Positions 7,622-14,702 of a DNA stretch of 64,000 nucleotides are shown piece after piece (positions within the stretch are counted from its first letter, which is position 1; the number at the start of each line of letters is the position of its first letter). The notes beneath the pieces are model-generated. The model made no database searches. It saw only the letters and a program-made list of their open reading frames with translations, and was not told the DNA's origin. The stretch comes from Fusibacter tunisiensis (GTDB lineage: Bacteria > Bacillota > Clostridia > Peptostreptococcales > Acidaminobacteraceae), in assembly GCF_016908355.1 (NCBI RefSeq), contig NZ_JAFBDT010000009.1:1-64000 (forward strand), written 5' to 3'. The translations under genes were made by a program, and so were the position numbers.

Positions 7622-7888
7622 ATGACTGAAAGAGAAGAAAGTAAAAAAAAGATAATCAACCGCCTTCGGACGATAAAAGGCCATGTGCAAGGGATCGAGA
7701 AAATGGTCGAAGAAGACAAAGGGTGTGAAGATGTGTTGGTCCAAATTGCGGCGATTAAACAATCAATTCATAAGGTTGGTCTTGCAATTATGGAGCAGCA
7801 AGCCAGCAGCTGTTTTTCGCTTGATGACCATGTAGACAAAGAAAAGATGGAAGAATTGATTCGTTTAATGTTCAATTATTCCAAATAA
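7622..7888 (+). CDS. CsoR/CstR-family repressor, probably persulfide-sensing
   Basis: The 88-residue DUF156 protein is an all-helical DNA-binding repressor. It keeps two cysteines, C35 (KGCEDVLVQI) and C64 (ASSCF), but Q60 sits where copper-sensing CsoR proteins have the ligand histidine. Loss of that histidine with both cysteines kept is the pattern of CstR-type persulfide sensors. Its position directly behind the CoADR-rhodanese-TusA-DsrE gene supports sulfane-sulfur sensing rather than copper sensing. ATG 7622 is preceded by GGGAG; a TTG at 7616 has no room for a ribosome binding site. Confidence 0.85.
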   Translation: MTEREESKKKIINRLRTIKGHVQGIEKMVEEDKGCEDVLVQIAAIKQSIHKVGLAIMEQQASSCFSLDDHVDKEKMEELIRLMFNYSK

Positions 7889-7889
7889 G

Positions 7890-7938
7890 AAAACGGTTCA
7901 TAGAGACCATTTGTTTGGACTCTATGAACCGTTTTTTT
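7890..7938. terminator. Bidirectional terminator
   Basis: A 16-base-pair stem, AAAACGGTTCATAGAG (7890-7905) with its complement at 7920-7935, is flanked by A and T runs. It serves the plus-strand repressor gene and the converging minus-strand gene at 7942. Confidence 0.9.
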
Positions 7939-7941
7939 CTT

Positions 7942-9111
7942 TTATAAAGAACCTAAAAATTCGGATTTGTGTGTTTTTGAAAGCAATGCTTTTTTGAGTT
8001 TAGCGGATTTTGAAATGTCATCTAGAAGAATTCCGCCCACAATAACATCGTCTACAAAATAGTACTTTTCAAAATGAGTGTCATCTTGATTTTTATGGGT
8101 TTCGTAATTTAAGCCAGGATTGCCACCGACATCTCCAATTGAAAATAGGCGCATATTCATACCACTATAAATATTGAATGGGACGATAGGGTCATATACA
8201 GCGCGCTTGCCAATGGCGTTAAGTCCAGCAATTTTTCCCTGATCAGTTGCTTCAGGCCATATGGCATAGTTGATGCCTTTAAATTCAGCACAATCACCTG
8301 CTGCAAATATATTTTCATAATTTGTACGCATATGATCATCAACGCATATGCCGCGATCGGTTTTTATACCTGCAGCTTTGGCCAATTTTATGTCAGCTCT
8401 TACGCCGATAGAAAATGCGACAAAATCTGCCTCAATTGTGGCACCGTTCCCCAACTCAACGCTTTCTGCCTTAGTATCACCTAAAACGGCTTTTGTCTGT
8501 ACACCTTTTATAACATGAATGCCAGCAGCTTCTACTTTTTGTTCAAAAATTTCTGAAGCTTCAGGATCAAGTTGTCTCGGCAAAAGCCTATCCATCATTT
8601 CAATGACATCGACTGATAGGCCGGCCTTGATAAGTTGCCACCCTAGTTCCAAGCCAAGCAAACCACCACCAATAATGGCTGTTTTTTTGGCCTTCATTGC
8701 CATTTGTTTTATAGTCTCGGCATCTTCTAAAGTTCTTAAGGAAATTACATTTTCAAGATCTGCCCCAGGCATTGGTGGAATAAAGTTATTGCTTCCTGTT
8801 GCAAGAATTAGAACATCATAGTGTAATTTTTGCGTACCTATGCTGACTTGATTGGTATCGGGATGAATTTCGGTCACAGTTTTTCCGTTAATGAAGTCAA
8901 CATGGTTATCAGAATACCATGAAAGTTCGTGTAGATAAAACCTTTTTGGAAGTTTAGCTTCACTAAGATATTCTGAAAGCATCGGTCTGTAATATGCTGG
9001 CGTTGGCTCACTTGAAATTACAGTAACATGATGCGATTCTTGTGATTTTAAGATTTCTTCTAGAGCGGCATTTCCAGCAGCCCCATTTCCAATAATAATT
9101 TTCTTCGACAT
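7942..9111 (-). CDS. FAD-dependent NAD(P)H:rubredoxin oxidoreductase-like flavoprotein
   Basis: The 389-residue protein is a two-dinucleotide-domain flavoprotein: GNGAAG near the N-terminus binds FAD, IIGGGLLGLELG near 150 binds NAD(P)H, and FAAGDCAEF near 280 is the second FAD motif. It lacks a CxxC redox pair. It resembles NADH:rubredoxin reductases and the related nitrite reductase-like proteins. It is divergent from a rubredoxin gene at 9331, so it likely feeds NADH electrons through rubredoxin to superoxide reductase, rubrerythrin or the flavodiiron protein. The substrate assignment is from context. Confidence 0.82.
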   Translation of the reverse strand: MSKKIIIGNGAAGNAALEEILKSQESHHVTVISSEPTPAYYRPMLSEYLSEAKLPKRFYLHELSWYSDNHVDFINGKTVTEIHPDTNQVSIGTQKLHYDVLILATGSNNFIPPMPGADLENVISLRTLEDAETIKQMAMKAKKTAIIGGGLLGLELGWQLIKAGLSVDVIEMMDRLLPRQLDPEASEIFEQKVEAAGIHVIKGVQTKAVLGDTKAESVELGNGATIEADFVAFSIGVRADIKLAKAAGIKTDRGICVDDHMRTNYENIFAAGDCAEFKGINYAIWPEATDQGKIAGLNAIGKRAVYDPIVPFNIYSGMNMRLFSIGDVGGNPGLNYETHKNQDDTHFEKYYFVDDVIVGGILLDDISKSAKLKKALLSKTHKSEFLGSL

Positions 9112-9238
9112 TAATCTACCTTCCCTTCTTTTGCTGAATCATTGTGACTAAAAAGTTTATACCAAAAAAAATTGCTTTCAACCAAATTAAAATATTTTTG
9201 TTATTTCCAGAGATTAAGGGTATAAGAGTAGAGGACTG

Positions 9239-9294
9239 TTGACAAAAGAATAGTGTCGTGGTATTATCAAGTTGTATTCAGTACAAACTGATAA
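9239..9294 (+). promoter_or_regulatory. Promoter and PerR-like operator of the rubredoxin-perR-dfx-ftn-rbr unit
   Basis: TTGACA (9239-9244), a 17-base spacer and TATTAT (9262-9267) form a strong SigA promoter. A dyad overlaps the -10 and start site: TTATCAAGTTGTA (9264-9276) and TACAAACTGATAA (9282-9294) match at 11 of 13 positions. Its core TTGTATTCAGTACAA (9272-9286) has the 7-1-7 form of Fur-family boxes and agrees with the PerR consensus TTATAATNATTATAA at 10 of 14 defined positions. The PerR-like gene is second in the unit, so feedback control is likely (inference). Confidence 0.68.
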
Positions 9295-9330
9295 TTAAAC
9301 AGCCAAAAAAAATATAAGGAGTGTAAGCGT

Positions 9331-9489
9331 ATGAAGTATGAATGTGTAGCATGTGGTTATATCTATGATCCTGAAATTGGCGATCCAGACGGTGGGATTG
9401 CGCCAGGTACTGCTTTTGAAGACATTCCAGAGGACTGGGTTTGTCCACTTTGCGGTGTAGGCAAAGATATGTTTGAGCCAGTGGCTTAA
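9331..9489 (+). CDS. Rubredoxin
   Basis: This 52-residue protein has the Fe(Cys)4 rubredoxin sequence: [10 protein letters not shown] at the N-terminus and [11 protein letters not shown] at the C-terminus, with [11 protein letters not shown] and the aromatic core residues between. It is a soluble one-electron carrier. ATG 9331 follows AAGGAG. It is first in an oxidative stress unit and opposite a probable rubredoxin reductase gene, so it likely supplies superoxide reductase and rubrerythrin. Confidence 0.97.
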   Translation: MKYECVACGYIYDPEIGDPDGGIAPGTAFEDIPEDWVCPLCGVGKDMFEPVA

Positions 9490-9521
9490 ACCTTTGATTG
9501 AAAGTGTGGGAAGGTGAGTTT

Positions 9522-9935
9522 ATGCAATCTGCAAGTGTAATCGATTTTTTTAAGGCGCACGGTATTAAGCCATCGTTTCAGCGCATAAAAATTTACGAAT
9601 ATCTTTTATCAAGTAAAGAACATCCAACTGTGGATGTCATTTATAGTGCATTAAATAGTGAAATTCCCACACTTTCAAAAACAACTGTCTATAACACTTT
9701 GAAAGTATTTATTGAAAAAGGGATCGCTATGGCGATAACCATTGATGAAAATGAAGTGCGTTATGATGCAGAAATGAGAGTACATGGCCATTTCAAATGT
9801 GAAATGTGCCAGAAAATATATGATTTTGATGTCGACATTGACCATATTTCTGGTGAAGCGTTAAATGATTTCGACATCTATGATCAGCAAATGTTTTTTT
9901 ACGGGGTTTGTAAAAAATGTAAAAAGAACGCATAA
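9522..9935 (+). CDS. Fur-family peroxide/metal regulator, PerR-like
   Basis: The 137-residue protein has the Fur winged helix ([15 protein letters not shown], then [12 protein letters not shown]) and a dimer domain with the structural zinc cysteines CEMC and CKKC. Residues of the regulatory metal site are kept: an aspartate in RYDAEM and the HGH motif, as in PerR. The neighbouring genes (rubredoxin, dfx, ferritin, rubrerythrin) are typical PerR targets, so a peroxide sensor is likelier than an iron-only Fur. ATG 9522 follows AAGGTGAG; a TTG at 9498 is less likely. Confidence 0.87.
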   Translation: MQSASVIDFFKAHGIKPSFQRIKIYEYLLSSKEHPTVDVIYSALNSEIPTLSKTTVYNTLKVFIEKGIAMAITIDENEVRYDAEMRVHGHFKCEMCQKIYDFDVDIDHISGEALNDFDIYDQQMFFYGVCKKCKKNA

Positions 9936-9945
9936 GGAGGAACTG

Positions 9946-10323
9946 ATGAAAAGATTAAACGTGTATAAGTGTGAAGAATGCGGTAACATTGTAGAAGTTC
10001 TGAACTGGGGTGGCGGCGAATTGGTTTGCTGTGGCGAGCCAATGATTTTAATTGAAGAGAAGTCGGCGGATTCAACAACAGAGAAACACGTTCCAGTTGT
10101 TGAGAAAATTGAAGGTGGCTATAAAGTTACTGTTGGGTCTACTTTGCATCCGATGAAGGAAGAGCATTACATTCAATGGATTGAACTGGTGACTGAAAAT
10201 GAAACGTTAATTACGTTTTTAAATCCTGGTGATGAACCAGTTGCTATTTTCAAAACCGACGAGAAGGCAATTATGGCAAGAGAATATTGTAACCTTCACA
10301 GTTTGTGGAAAAATGAATTGTAA
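9946..10323 (+). CDS. dfx: Desulfoferrodoxin (superoxide reductase, two-iron type)
   Basis: The enzyme reduces superoxide to peroxide without making oxygen. The 125-residue protein has an N-terminal desulforedoxin domain (YKCEECG at C9/C12 and VCCGEP at C28/C29) and a C-terminal catalytic domain whose iron ligands are visible: H48 in KHVPV, H68 in LHPM, H74 in EEHY, and C and H in [12 protein letters not shown] 9946 follows AAGGAGG. It probably receives electrons from the rubredoxin encoded upstream. Confidence 0.96.
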   Translation: MKRLNVYKCEECGNIVEVLNWGGGELVCCGEPMILIEEKSADSTTEKHVPVVEKIEGGYKVTVGSTLHPMKEEHYIQWIELVTENETLITFLNPGDEPVAIFKTDEKAIMAREYCNLHSLWKNEL

Positions 10324-10335
10324 TAAACCTTATGG

Positions 10336-10364
10336 CGTTTGAAGTTGATTTCAAACGTCCTTTT
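10336..10364 (+). terminator. Intra-operon hairpin between dfx and ferritin
   Basis: CGTTTGAA (10336-10343) and TTCAAACG (10350-10357) form a perfect stem followed by TCCTTTT. The short T-run suggests a weak attenuator or an RNA-processing hairpin rather than a full stop, since ferritin has no separate clear promoter. Confidence 0.5.
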
Positions 10365-10379
10365 ATGAAGGAGAGTCGT

Positions 10380-10889
10380 ATGATTAATAAGAGACTGGAA
10401 GATGCCATCAATCAGCAAATTAACGCTGAATTGTACTCGGCATATCTGTATTTAGCAATGGCATCGTATTTTGAAGAAACCAATTTATCAGGGTTTGCCA
10501 ACTGGATGCGTGTTCAATTTGAAGAAGAACAATTTCATGCAATGAAATTTTTAGATTACTTGATTGAGAGAGGCGGACGCGTTAAATTGGAAGCCATTGA
10601 TAAGCCAAGATTTGAGTGGAAAGATGCAATAGAAGTATTTGAAGAGACACTTGAACATGAAAAACACGTTACAAGTTTGATCAATGATATTGCTGAAATT
10701 GCAGAAGTTGAAAAAGATCGACCAACTCAAAATATGTTAATTTGGTTTATAGATGAACAAGTGGAAGAAGAAGCGACTGCTGAAAAAATATTGAATGAAT
10801 TAAAACTAATTGGTGGTGGTGGACATGGCATGCTTATGATGGATAGAGAGCTGTCAGCAAGAGTATTTACACCGCCAGTTAAGGCATAA
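10380..10889 (+). CDS. ftnA: Ferritin
   Basis: This 169-residue bacterial ferritin stores iron in a 24-subunit shell. It begins MINKRLEDAINQQINAE and carries ferroxidase residues in ELYSAYLYLAMA, FEEEQFHAMKF and EHEKH. ATG 10380 follows AAGGAG (10368-10373). It lies between superoxide reductase and rubrerythrin, where iron sequestration limits Fenton chemistry. Confidence 0.95.
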   Translation: MINKRLEDAINQQINAELYSAYLYLAMASYFEETNLSGFANWMRVQFEEEQFHAMKFLDYLIERGGRVKLEAIDKPRFEWKDAIEVFEETLEHEKHVTSLINDIAEIAEVEKDRPTQNMLIWFIDEQVEEEATAEKILNELKLIGGGGHGMLMMDRELSARVFTPPVKA

Positions 10890-10910
10890 AATTAAGGGAG
10901 GTATTTTAAA

Positions 10911-11486
10911 ATGGCGCGTATTAAAGGAACTCAAACAGAGCAAAATTTACTAAAGGCATTTGCAGGAGAATCTCAAGCGAGAAATCGTTACCAGTTGTTT
11001 GCCAAACAAGCAGAAAAAGAAGGTTATCGTCAGATTGCTGATTTCTTTATGGAAACTGCAGATAATGAGCGCGTTCACGCGGGGAGATTTTTTAGTTTTT
11101 TAGAGGGTGGCGATGTTGAAATTACAGCAACTTATCCTGCTGGCATTGTTGGAACGACACTTGAAAACCTTAAGGCAGCAGCAATGGGAGAGAATGAGGA
11201 GTGGAGTGAACTCTATCCGGAATTTGCTAAAATTGCGAAGGAAGAAGGATTTCCAAAAGTTGCAGCAGCGTTCGAGTTTATTGCCAAAGCTGAAATTGAG
11301 CATGAAAACAGGTATTTGAAGCTTGCTGAAAATATTGAAAAGGATTTAGTTTTTAAAAGAGGCGAAGTGGTTCGTTGGAAATGTAATAAGTGTGGTTATG
11401 TGCATGAAGGCACTGAGGCGCCAGAAAAATGTCCAACTTGTCTTCACCCAAAAGATCACTTTGAACTTAAAGAATCAAATTATTAA
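10911..11486 (+). CDS. rbr: Rubrerythrin
   Basis: The protein (191 residues) is a peroxide reductase with an N-terminal diiron four-helix domain (ExxxxR in AGESQARNRY, ADNERVHA, AKAEIEHENRY) and a C-terminal rubredoxin-like domain (CNKCGYVHEG and CPTCLHPKD). It takes electrons from rubredoxin and reduces peroxide to water, completing the pathway begun by superoxide reductase. It is the last gene before a terminator. Confidence 0.97.
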   Translation: MARIKGTQTEQNLLKAFAGESQARNRYQLFAKQAEKEGYRQIADFFMETADNERVHAGRFFSFLEGGDVEITATYPAGIVGTTLENLKAAAMGENEEWSELYPEFAKIAKEEGFPKVAAAFEFIAKAEIEHENRYLKLAENIEKDLVFKRGEVVRWKCNKCGYVHEGTEAPEKCPTCLHPKDHFELKESNY

Positions 11487-11502
11487 GTGTTACTAAAGAA
11501 AC

Positions 11503-11536
11503 AAAGAAGCCTGAAAATTGATTTGGGCTTCTTTTT
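11503..11536 (+). terminator. Terminator after rubrerythrin
   Basis: AAAGAAGCC (11503-11511) pairs with GGCTTCTTT (11526-11534), followed by more T. Confidence 0.8.
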
Positions 11537-11575
11537 AGTTTATGATAGAGATATCTAGAATATAGGAGGGGGATT

Positions 11576-12136
11576 ATGAACCGACAAATAGCATTAGAAT
11601 GGTTAAAAGAGAACGTTTCAAGTGAAAGTCTTTTAAAACATTGTTATGCAGTAGAAGCTGCAATGAGAGCGTATGGACGTTTCTATGATGAAGACGTAGA
11701 ACGATGGGGCATGTGCGGTCTACTTCACGACATTGATTTTGAACGTTATCCAGATGAACATCCTTTAGTGGGTGTGGAATGGCTTAAAGAGAAAGGATTT
11801 GATGAAGAATTTGTGGTTGCTGTTAAAGCACATGGTGATCATACACACACACCTCGTGAAACACACCTCGCAAAGGCTTTGTATGCGGTAGATGAACTTG
11901 CAAGTTTTATTATTGCGGTTGCATTGGTACGACCAGATAAACTTCAGGGAATGACCCCTAAATCGGTTAAGAAAAAATTGAAAGATAAGGCTTTTGCTAG
12001 AGCCGTCGATCGAGAGGGCATACAAAAAGGCGCTGAGGCAATGGGTGTAGATTTAACAGACCATATTTCAAGGCTAATTGAAGCCTTACAAGTTCGCGAA
12101 GAGGAATTGTCTGAACAAGGGGTATCTTTGCTATGA
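11576..12136 (+). CDS. HD-domain phosphohydrolase
   Basis: This 186-residue HD-family protein has its metal motif H-HD-D: a leading histidine in KHCYAVEAAM, then GLLHDIDFERY, and HGDHTHTP with further histidines. Family members hydrolyse nucleotides or other phosphoesters; the substrate is not predictable. GGAGGGGG precedes the ATG. Its stop overlaps the start of pcp by four bases, so the two are translationally coupled. Confidence 0.85.
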   Translation: MNRQIALEWLKENVSSESLLKHCYAVEAAMRAYGRFYDEDVERWGMCGLLHDIDFERYPDEHPLVGVEWLKEKGFDEEFVVAVKAHGDHTHTPRETHLAKALYAVDELASFIIAVALVRPDKLQGMTPKSVKKKLKDKAFARAVDREGIQKGAEAMGVDLTDHISRLIEALQVREEELSEQGVSLL

Positions 12137-12774
12137 AATTCTTAATAACAGGGTTTGAGCCTTTTGGGAGAGAATCTATTAATCCGGCATGGGAGGCTGT
12201 GTCGCAATTAAAATCAGAATACATGGGCCACCTTGTGGTTGTTGAGGAAATCCCAGTTGTGTTTGGAGCGTCTATTGATAGACTGATTGAGCGTATTGAA
12301 TTGCATCAACCAGATGTGGTTTTATGTATTGGTCAGGCTGGTGGACGTGCAACTTTATCTGTAGAGCGTGTTGCCATCAACATTAATGATGCTCGGATGC
12401 CGGATAATAAAGGAAATGCGCCCATAGATGAACCTATTGAACAAAGTGGACCGGACGCCTACTTTACCAATCTGCCAATAAAGGCAATTGTTAAAACGCT
12501 TGGTGAATATCATATACCAACGAGCATTTCAAACTCTGCTGGAACGTATGTGTGCAACCACTTGATGTATGGGCTTTTGCATTTTATTCACACGATGAAA
12601 CCGAATATTAGAGGCGGGTTTATCCATGTGCCATATGCACCATCCCAAGTTGTCGATCGGCCAGGAACGGCTTTTATGCCAGTAGATATGATGCTTGAAG
12701 GGTTGGAACGAATGATTGAAGTTATAGCCGTTACAGATTCTGATATAAAAAAAGCGGATCATGCGATCCACTAA
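12133..12774 (+). CDS. pcp: Pyrrolidone-carboxylate peptidase
   Basis: This cysteine peptidase removes N-terminal pyroglutamate from peptides. The 213-residue protein starts MKFLITGFEPFGRESINPAW and has the catalytic cysteine in SAGTYVCNHLMY and histidine in GFIHVPY, with the glutamate region SVERVAIN. It fits a peptide-fermenting life style with the two PepF genes nearby. It ends tail to tail with rnhA (four-base overlap); a short GGATC...GATCC hairpin with T-rich flanks (12756-12769) lies in its last codons. Confidence 0.95.
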   Translation: MKFLITGFEPFGRESINPAWEAVSQLKSEYMGHLVVVEEIPVVFGASIDRLIERIELHQPDVVLCIGQAGGRATLSVERVAININDARMPDNKGNAPIDEPIEQSGPDAYFTNLPIKAIVKTLGEYHIPTSISNSAGTYVCNHLMYGLLHFIHTMKPNIRGGFIHVPYAPSQVVDRPGTAFMPVDMMLEGLERMIEVIAVTDSDIKKADHAIH

Positions 12775-13319
12775 AGTTTTTTATAGGGGGCCATACCCAG
12801 ATTGGCCAGTTCATCTGCTTTGTGATTGAGTTCTATAAGCGATTTAAATGCTTCTATGCTAATGTCGGTTTGATTGTCTTTGTTAAATTTTGCATGCCAT
12901 TTCAAAACGTCTGAAGACTTGTCCAGATCCAGATGGCCCTTGATTTTAAAAAACGTGACAGTTTCAAAAGAATGGACCAAATCAATTAAAATTTGCCAAA
13001 GGGACTTGTTTTCAACAGGTTCCTTTTTTGACGTCAGCCACCCATTTATAAGCCATTTTCTGTACCATCCATTTCTAAAGCAATTGACGACATAAGCGCT
13101 GTCGGAATAGATTTCCACATGAAGTGATTTTGATTTCAGACACTTTAAAGCCTCTATTGCTGCAGTTAACTCCATTATGTTATTGGTTGTTTGGTCTGAG
13201 CCACCATAGATTGTTTTTTCTTCAGTTTGATACTTTAAGACTGCGCCCCAGCCACCAACATTTTCTGTTTTGCCATTTCCTGAACAAGCACCGTCACACA
13301 CAATAATTACTTTTTTCAT
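12771..13319 (-). CDS. rnhA: Ribonuclease HI with extended C-terminal region
   Basis: The 182-residue protein cleaves RNA in RNA-DNA hybrids. Catalytic residues are in VCDGACSGNG (D), IMELTAAIEAL (E), IYSDSAYVV (D) and ADELANLG (D). The loop between IKGHLD and ADELA is about 30 residues longer than in E. coli RNase HI. I chose the ATG at 13317-13319, with GAGGTGG upstream; longer in-frame starts lack support. Confidence 0.9.
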   Translation of the reverse strand: MKKVIIVCDGACSGNGKTENVGGWGAVLKYQTEEKTIYGGSDQTTNNIMELTAAIEALKCLKSKSLHVEIYSDSAYVVNCFRNGWYRKWLINGWLTSKKEPVENKSLWQILIDLVHSFETVTFFKIKGHLDLDKSSDVLKWHAKFNKDNQTDISIEAFKSLIELNHKADELANLGMAPYKKL

Positions 13320-13380
13320 AAGCCACCTCGTCCTCATTATAACAGCCTCTCTATAGAATGACAACGCTCTAAAATGGAAG

Positions 13381-13409
13381 TTGTCAAAATTCGGATATAG
13401 TGAGATAAT
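13381..13409 (+). promoter_or_regulatory. Promoter of the RocB-like gene
   Basis: TTGTCA (13381-13386), 17 bases and GATAAT (13404-13409) precede the gene at 13443. Confidence 0.5.
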
Positions 13410-13442
13410 AAGAAAAACCTATACTTGGAAAAGGATGATTGT

Positions 13443-14579
13443 ATGACAGAATATAAGACAAGAGCCTATAATAACTATTCAGAAATGTTAAAAAGCATGG
13501 CTGAATCACAAATTCAGTATACTTTTACAGATAATGGAAAAGATGAAACGGTTATATTATACGCACAACTTAAAACGTGGGATCGGTACGCTTTAGATAT
13601 TTTTGAGACGGTATTGAAAGAACCTTCCGTATTTGATTACAATCTACTGTGTGTCATAGATGGTGGTATGTCACCTTCAATAGAAGGGATTAAAGAGATC
13701 GTATCTCGGTTGGATGCCACTGTGGCGATTCTATTAACTTGTGTGCCACAAGAAATGGCGGATCCGGATATTTACACCTTATTTGACTCCACTTTGGGGA
13801 ATATAAAGCCTTATATTTTTGTGAGAGGCACACATGCCCATCCTGACATTCCGTTTAGTGGCCTTGGAACAATTGGTATATTATCTGAAATTATTAAGGC
13901 CATTGAACTCAATACTGAAATGAGCGATTTGGATCAAGGACATATGGTAGCGCCGCCAAGATTTATATCTCAAAAGTATGCACAGACAGATGGACTGCCT
14001 CAATACGGTGTTGCCATGTTCAACTGGTCTTTTATGGATGGTGATCTGGGTCGAAAATTTGGTCAGCTTAAATCTTTGTGTGAATGGTCGTTTGAAGATG
14101 CTATAAATCAGTACAATTATGCATTCAATGAGTTTTTAAGAAAACAAAAGAAGCCAAGTTATGAGTGCTGCCAAGATTTTGATGTTACTGTAAAATATGC
14201 ACCTAATATTTTGTTTCCCAGCCATAACAGTCTTGATTATGGGGACTATTTGTTAGAAAATGCATCTGAGATTACAGGGCCGTTTAGTACAGACAAACCC
14301 TTTGTTGCAATTGGACTTTTACCGGAGTTAGTTCCACCTTCGATTGAAACCTTTGAAAACAAAAGTAAGTTGGAAGCTTTTTATGATAAGGTTCAAGAAG
14401 GTAATCAACACATAAACCGAAAAAGATGGTCAAATATTTCGGTGCCAGCATCTCAAATGGGTTATCCACATATCAATTTAGGGCCCGGGTATTTGGAATC
14501 CTATGAGCGTGTCGTTGAAGAACACGTTAAAACAAGGATTCCAAACCTTATAATTCGCATGTTAAAAGCCAATGAATAA
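13443..14579 (+). CDS. RocB-like M20-fold protein lacking metal ligands
   Basis: The 378-residue protein resembles RocB-type M20 peptidases over its length (GGMSPS, GLGTIGILSEIIKAIELN, APPRFIS, ISVPASQMGYPHINLGPG) but is much shorter than the roughly 550-residue RocB. The first metal motif of M20 enzymes, H-x-D, is replaced: VILYAQLKTW has Y40, Q42 and K44. The second part of the catalytic domain (aspartate and Glu-Glu) is missing, and the C-terminal histidine region reads GPGYLES. It is probably a catalytically inactive relative with a binding role, or a different activity. ATG 13443 follows AAGGA; the upstream TTG at 13425 is less likely. It is a single-gene unit. Confidence 0.65.
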   Translation: MTEYKTRAYNNYSEMLKSMAESQIQYTFTDNGKDETVILYAQLKTWDRYALDIFETVLKEPSVFDYNLLCVIDGGMSPSIEGIKEIVSRLDATVAILLTCVPQEMADPDIYTLFDSTLGNIKPYIFVRGTHAHPDIPFSGLGTIGILSEIIKAIELNTEMSDLDQGHMVAPPRFISQKYAQTDGLPQYGVAMFNWSFMDGDLGRKFGQLKSLCEWSFEDAINQYNYAFNEFLRKQKKPSYECCQDFDVTVKYAPNILFPSHNSLDYGDYLLENASEITGPFSTDKPFVAIGLLPELVPPSIETFENKSKLEAFYDKVQEGNQHINRKRWSNISVPASQMGYPHINLGPGYLESYERVVEEHVKTRIPNLIIRMLKANE

Positions 14580-14596
14580 TCATTGGCTTTTCTTTT
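14564..14596 (+). terminator. Terminator overlapping the RocB-like stop
   Basis: AAAAGCCAATGA (14564-14575) and TCATTGGCTTTT (14580-14591) form a perfect 12-base-pair stem with loop ATAA, followed by CTTTTT. The gene's last codons form the 5' arm. Confidence 0.9.
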
Positions 14597-14652
14597 TATC
14601 CCCACTGTAAAGGGTTAAAATTAACATGATTTCAACAGGAAATACACGCAAA

Positions 14653-14673
14653 TGTGGATAACTCTGTGGATAG
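14653..14673. repeat. Pair of DnaA-box-like nonamers
   Basis: TGTGGATAA (14653-14661) and TGTGGATAG (14665-14673) lie in the spacer after the terminator, with the same 12-base start-to-start spacing as the pair at 4178/4190. An opposite-strand TTATCCACA is at 14462-14470 inside the RocB-like gene. Confidence 0.5.
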
Positions 14674-14702
14674 TGTGGGCAAACATTCGTTTGGTGTTTA
14701 AC

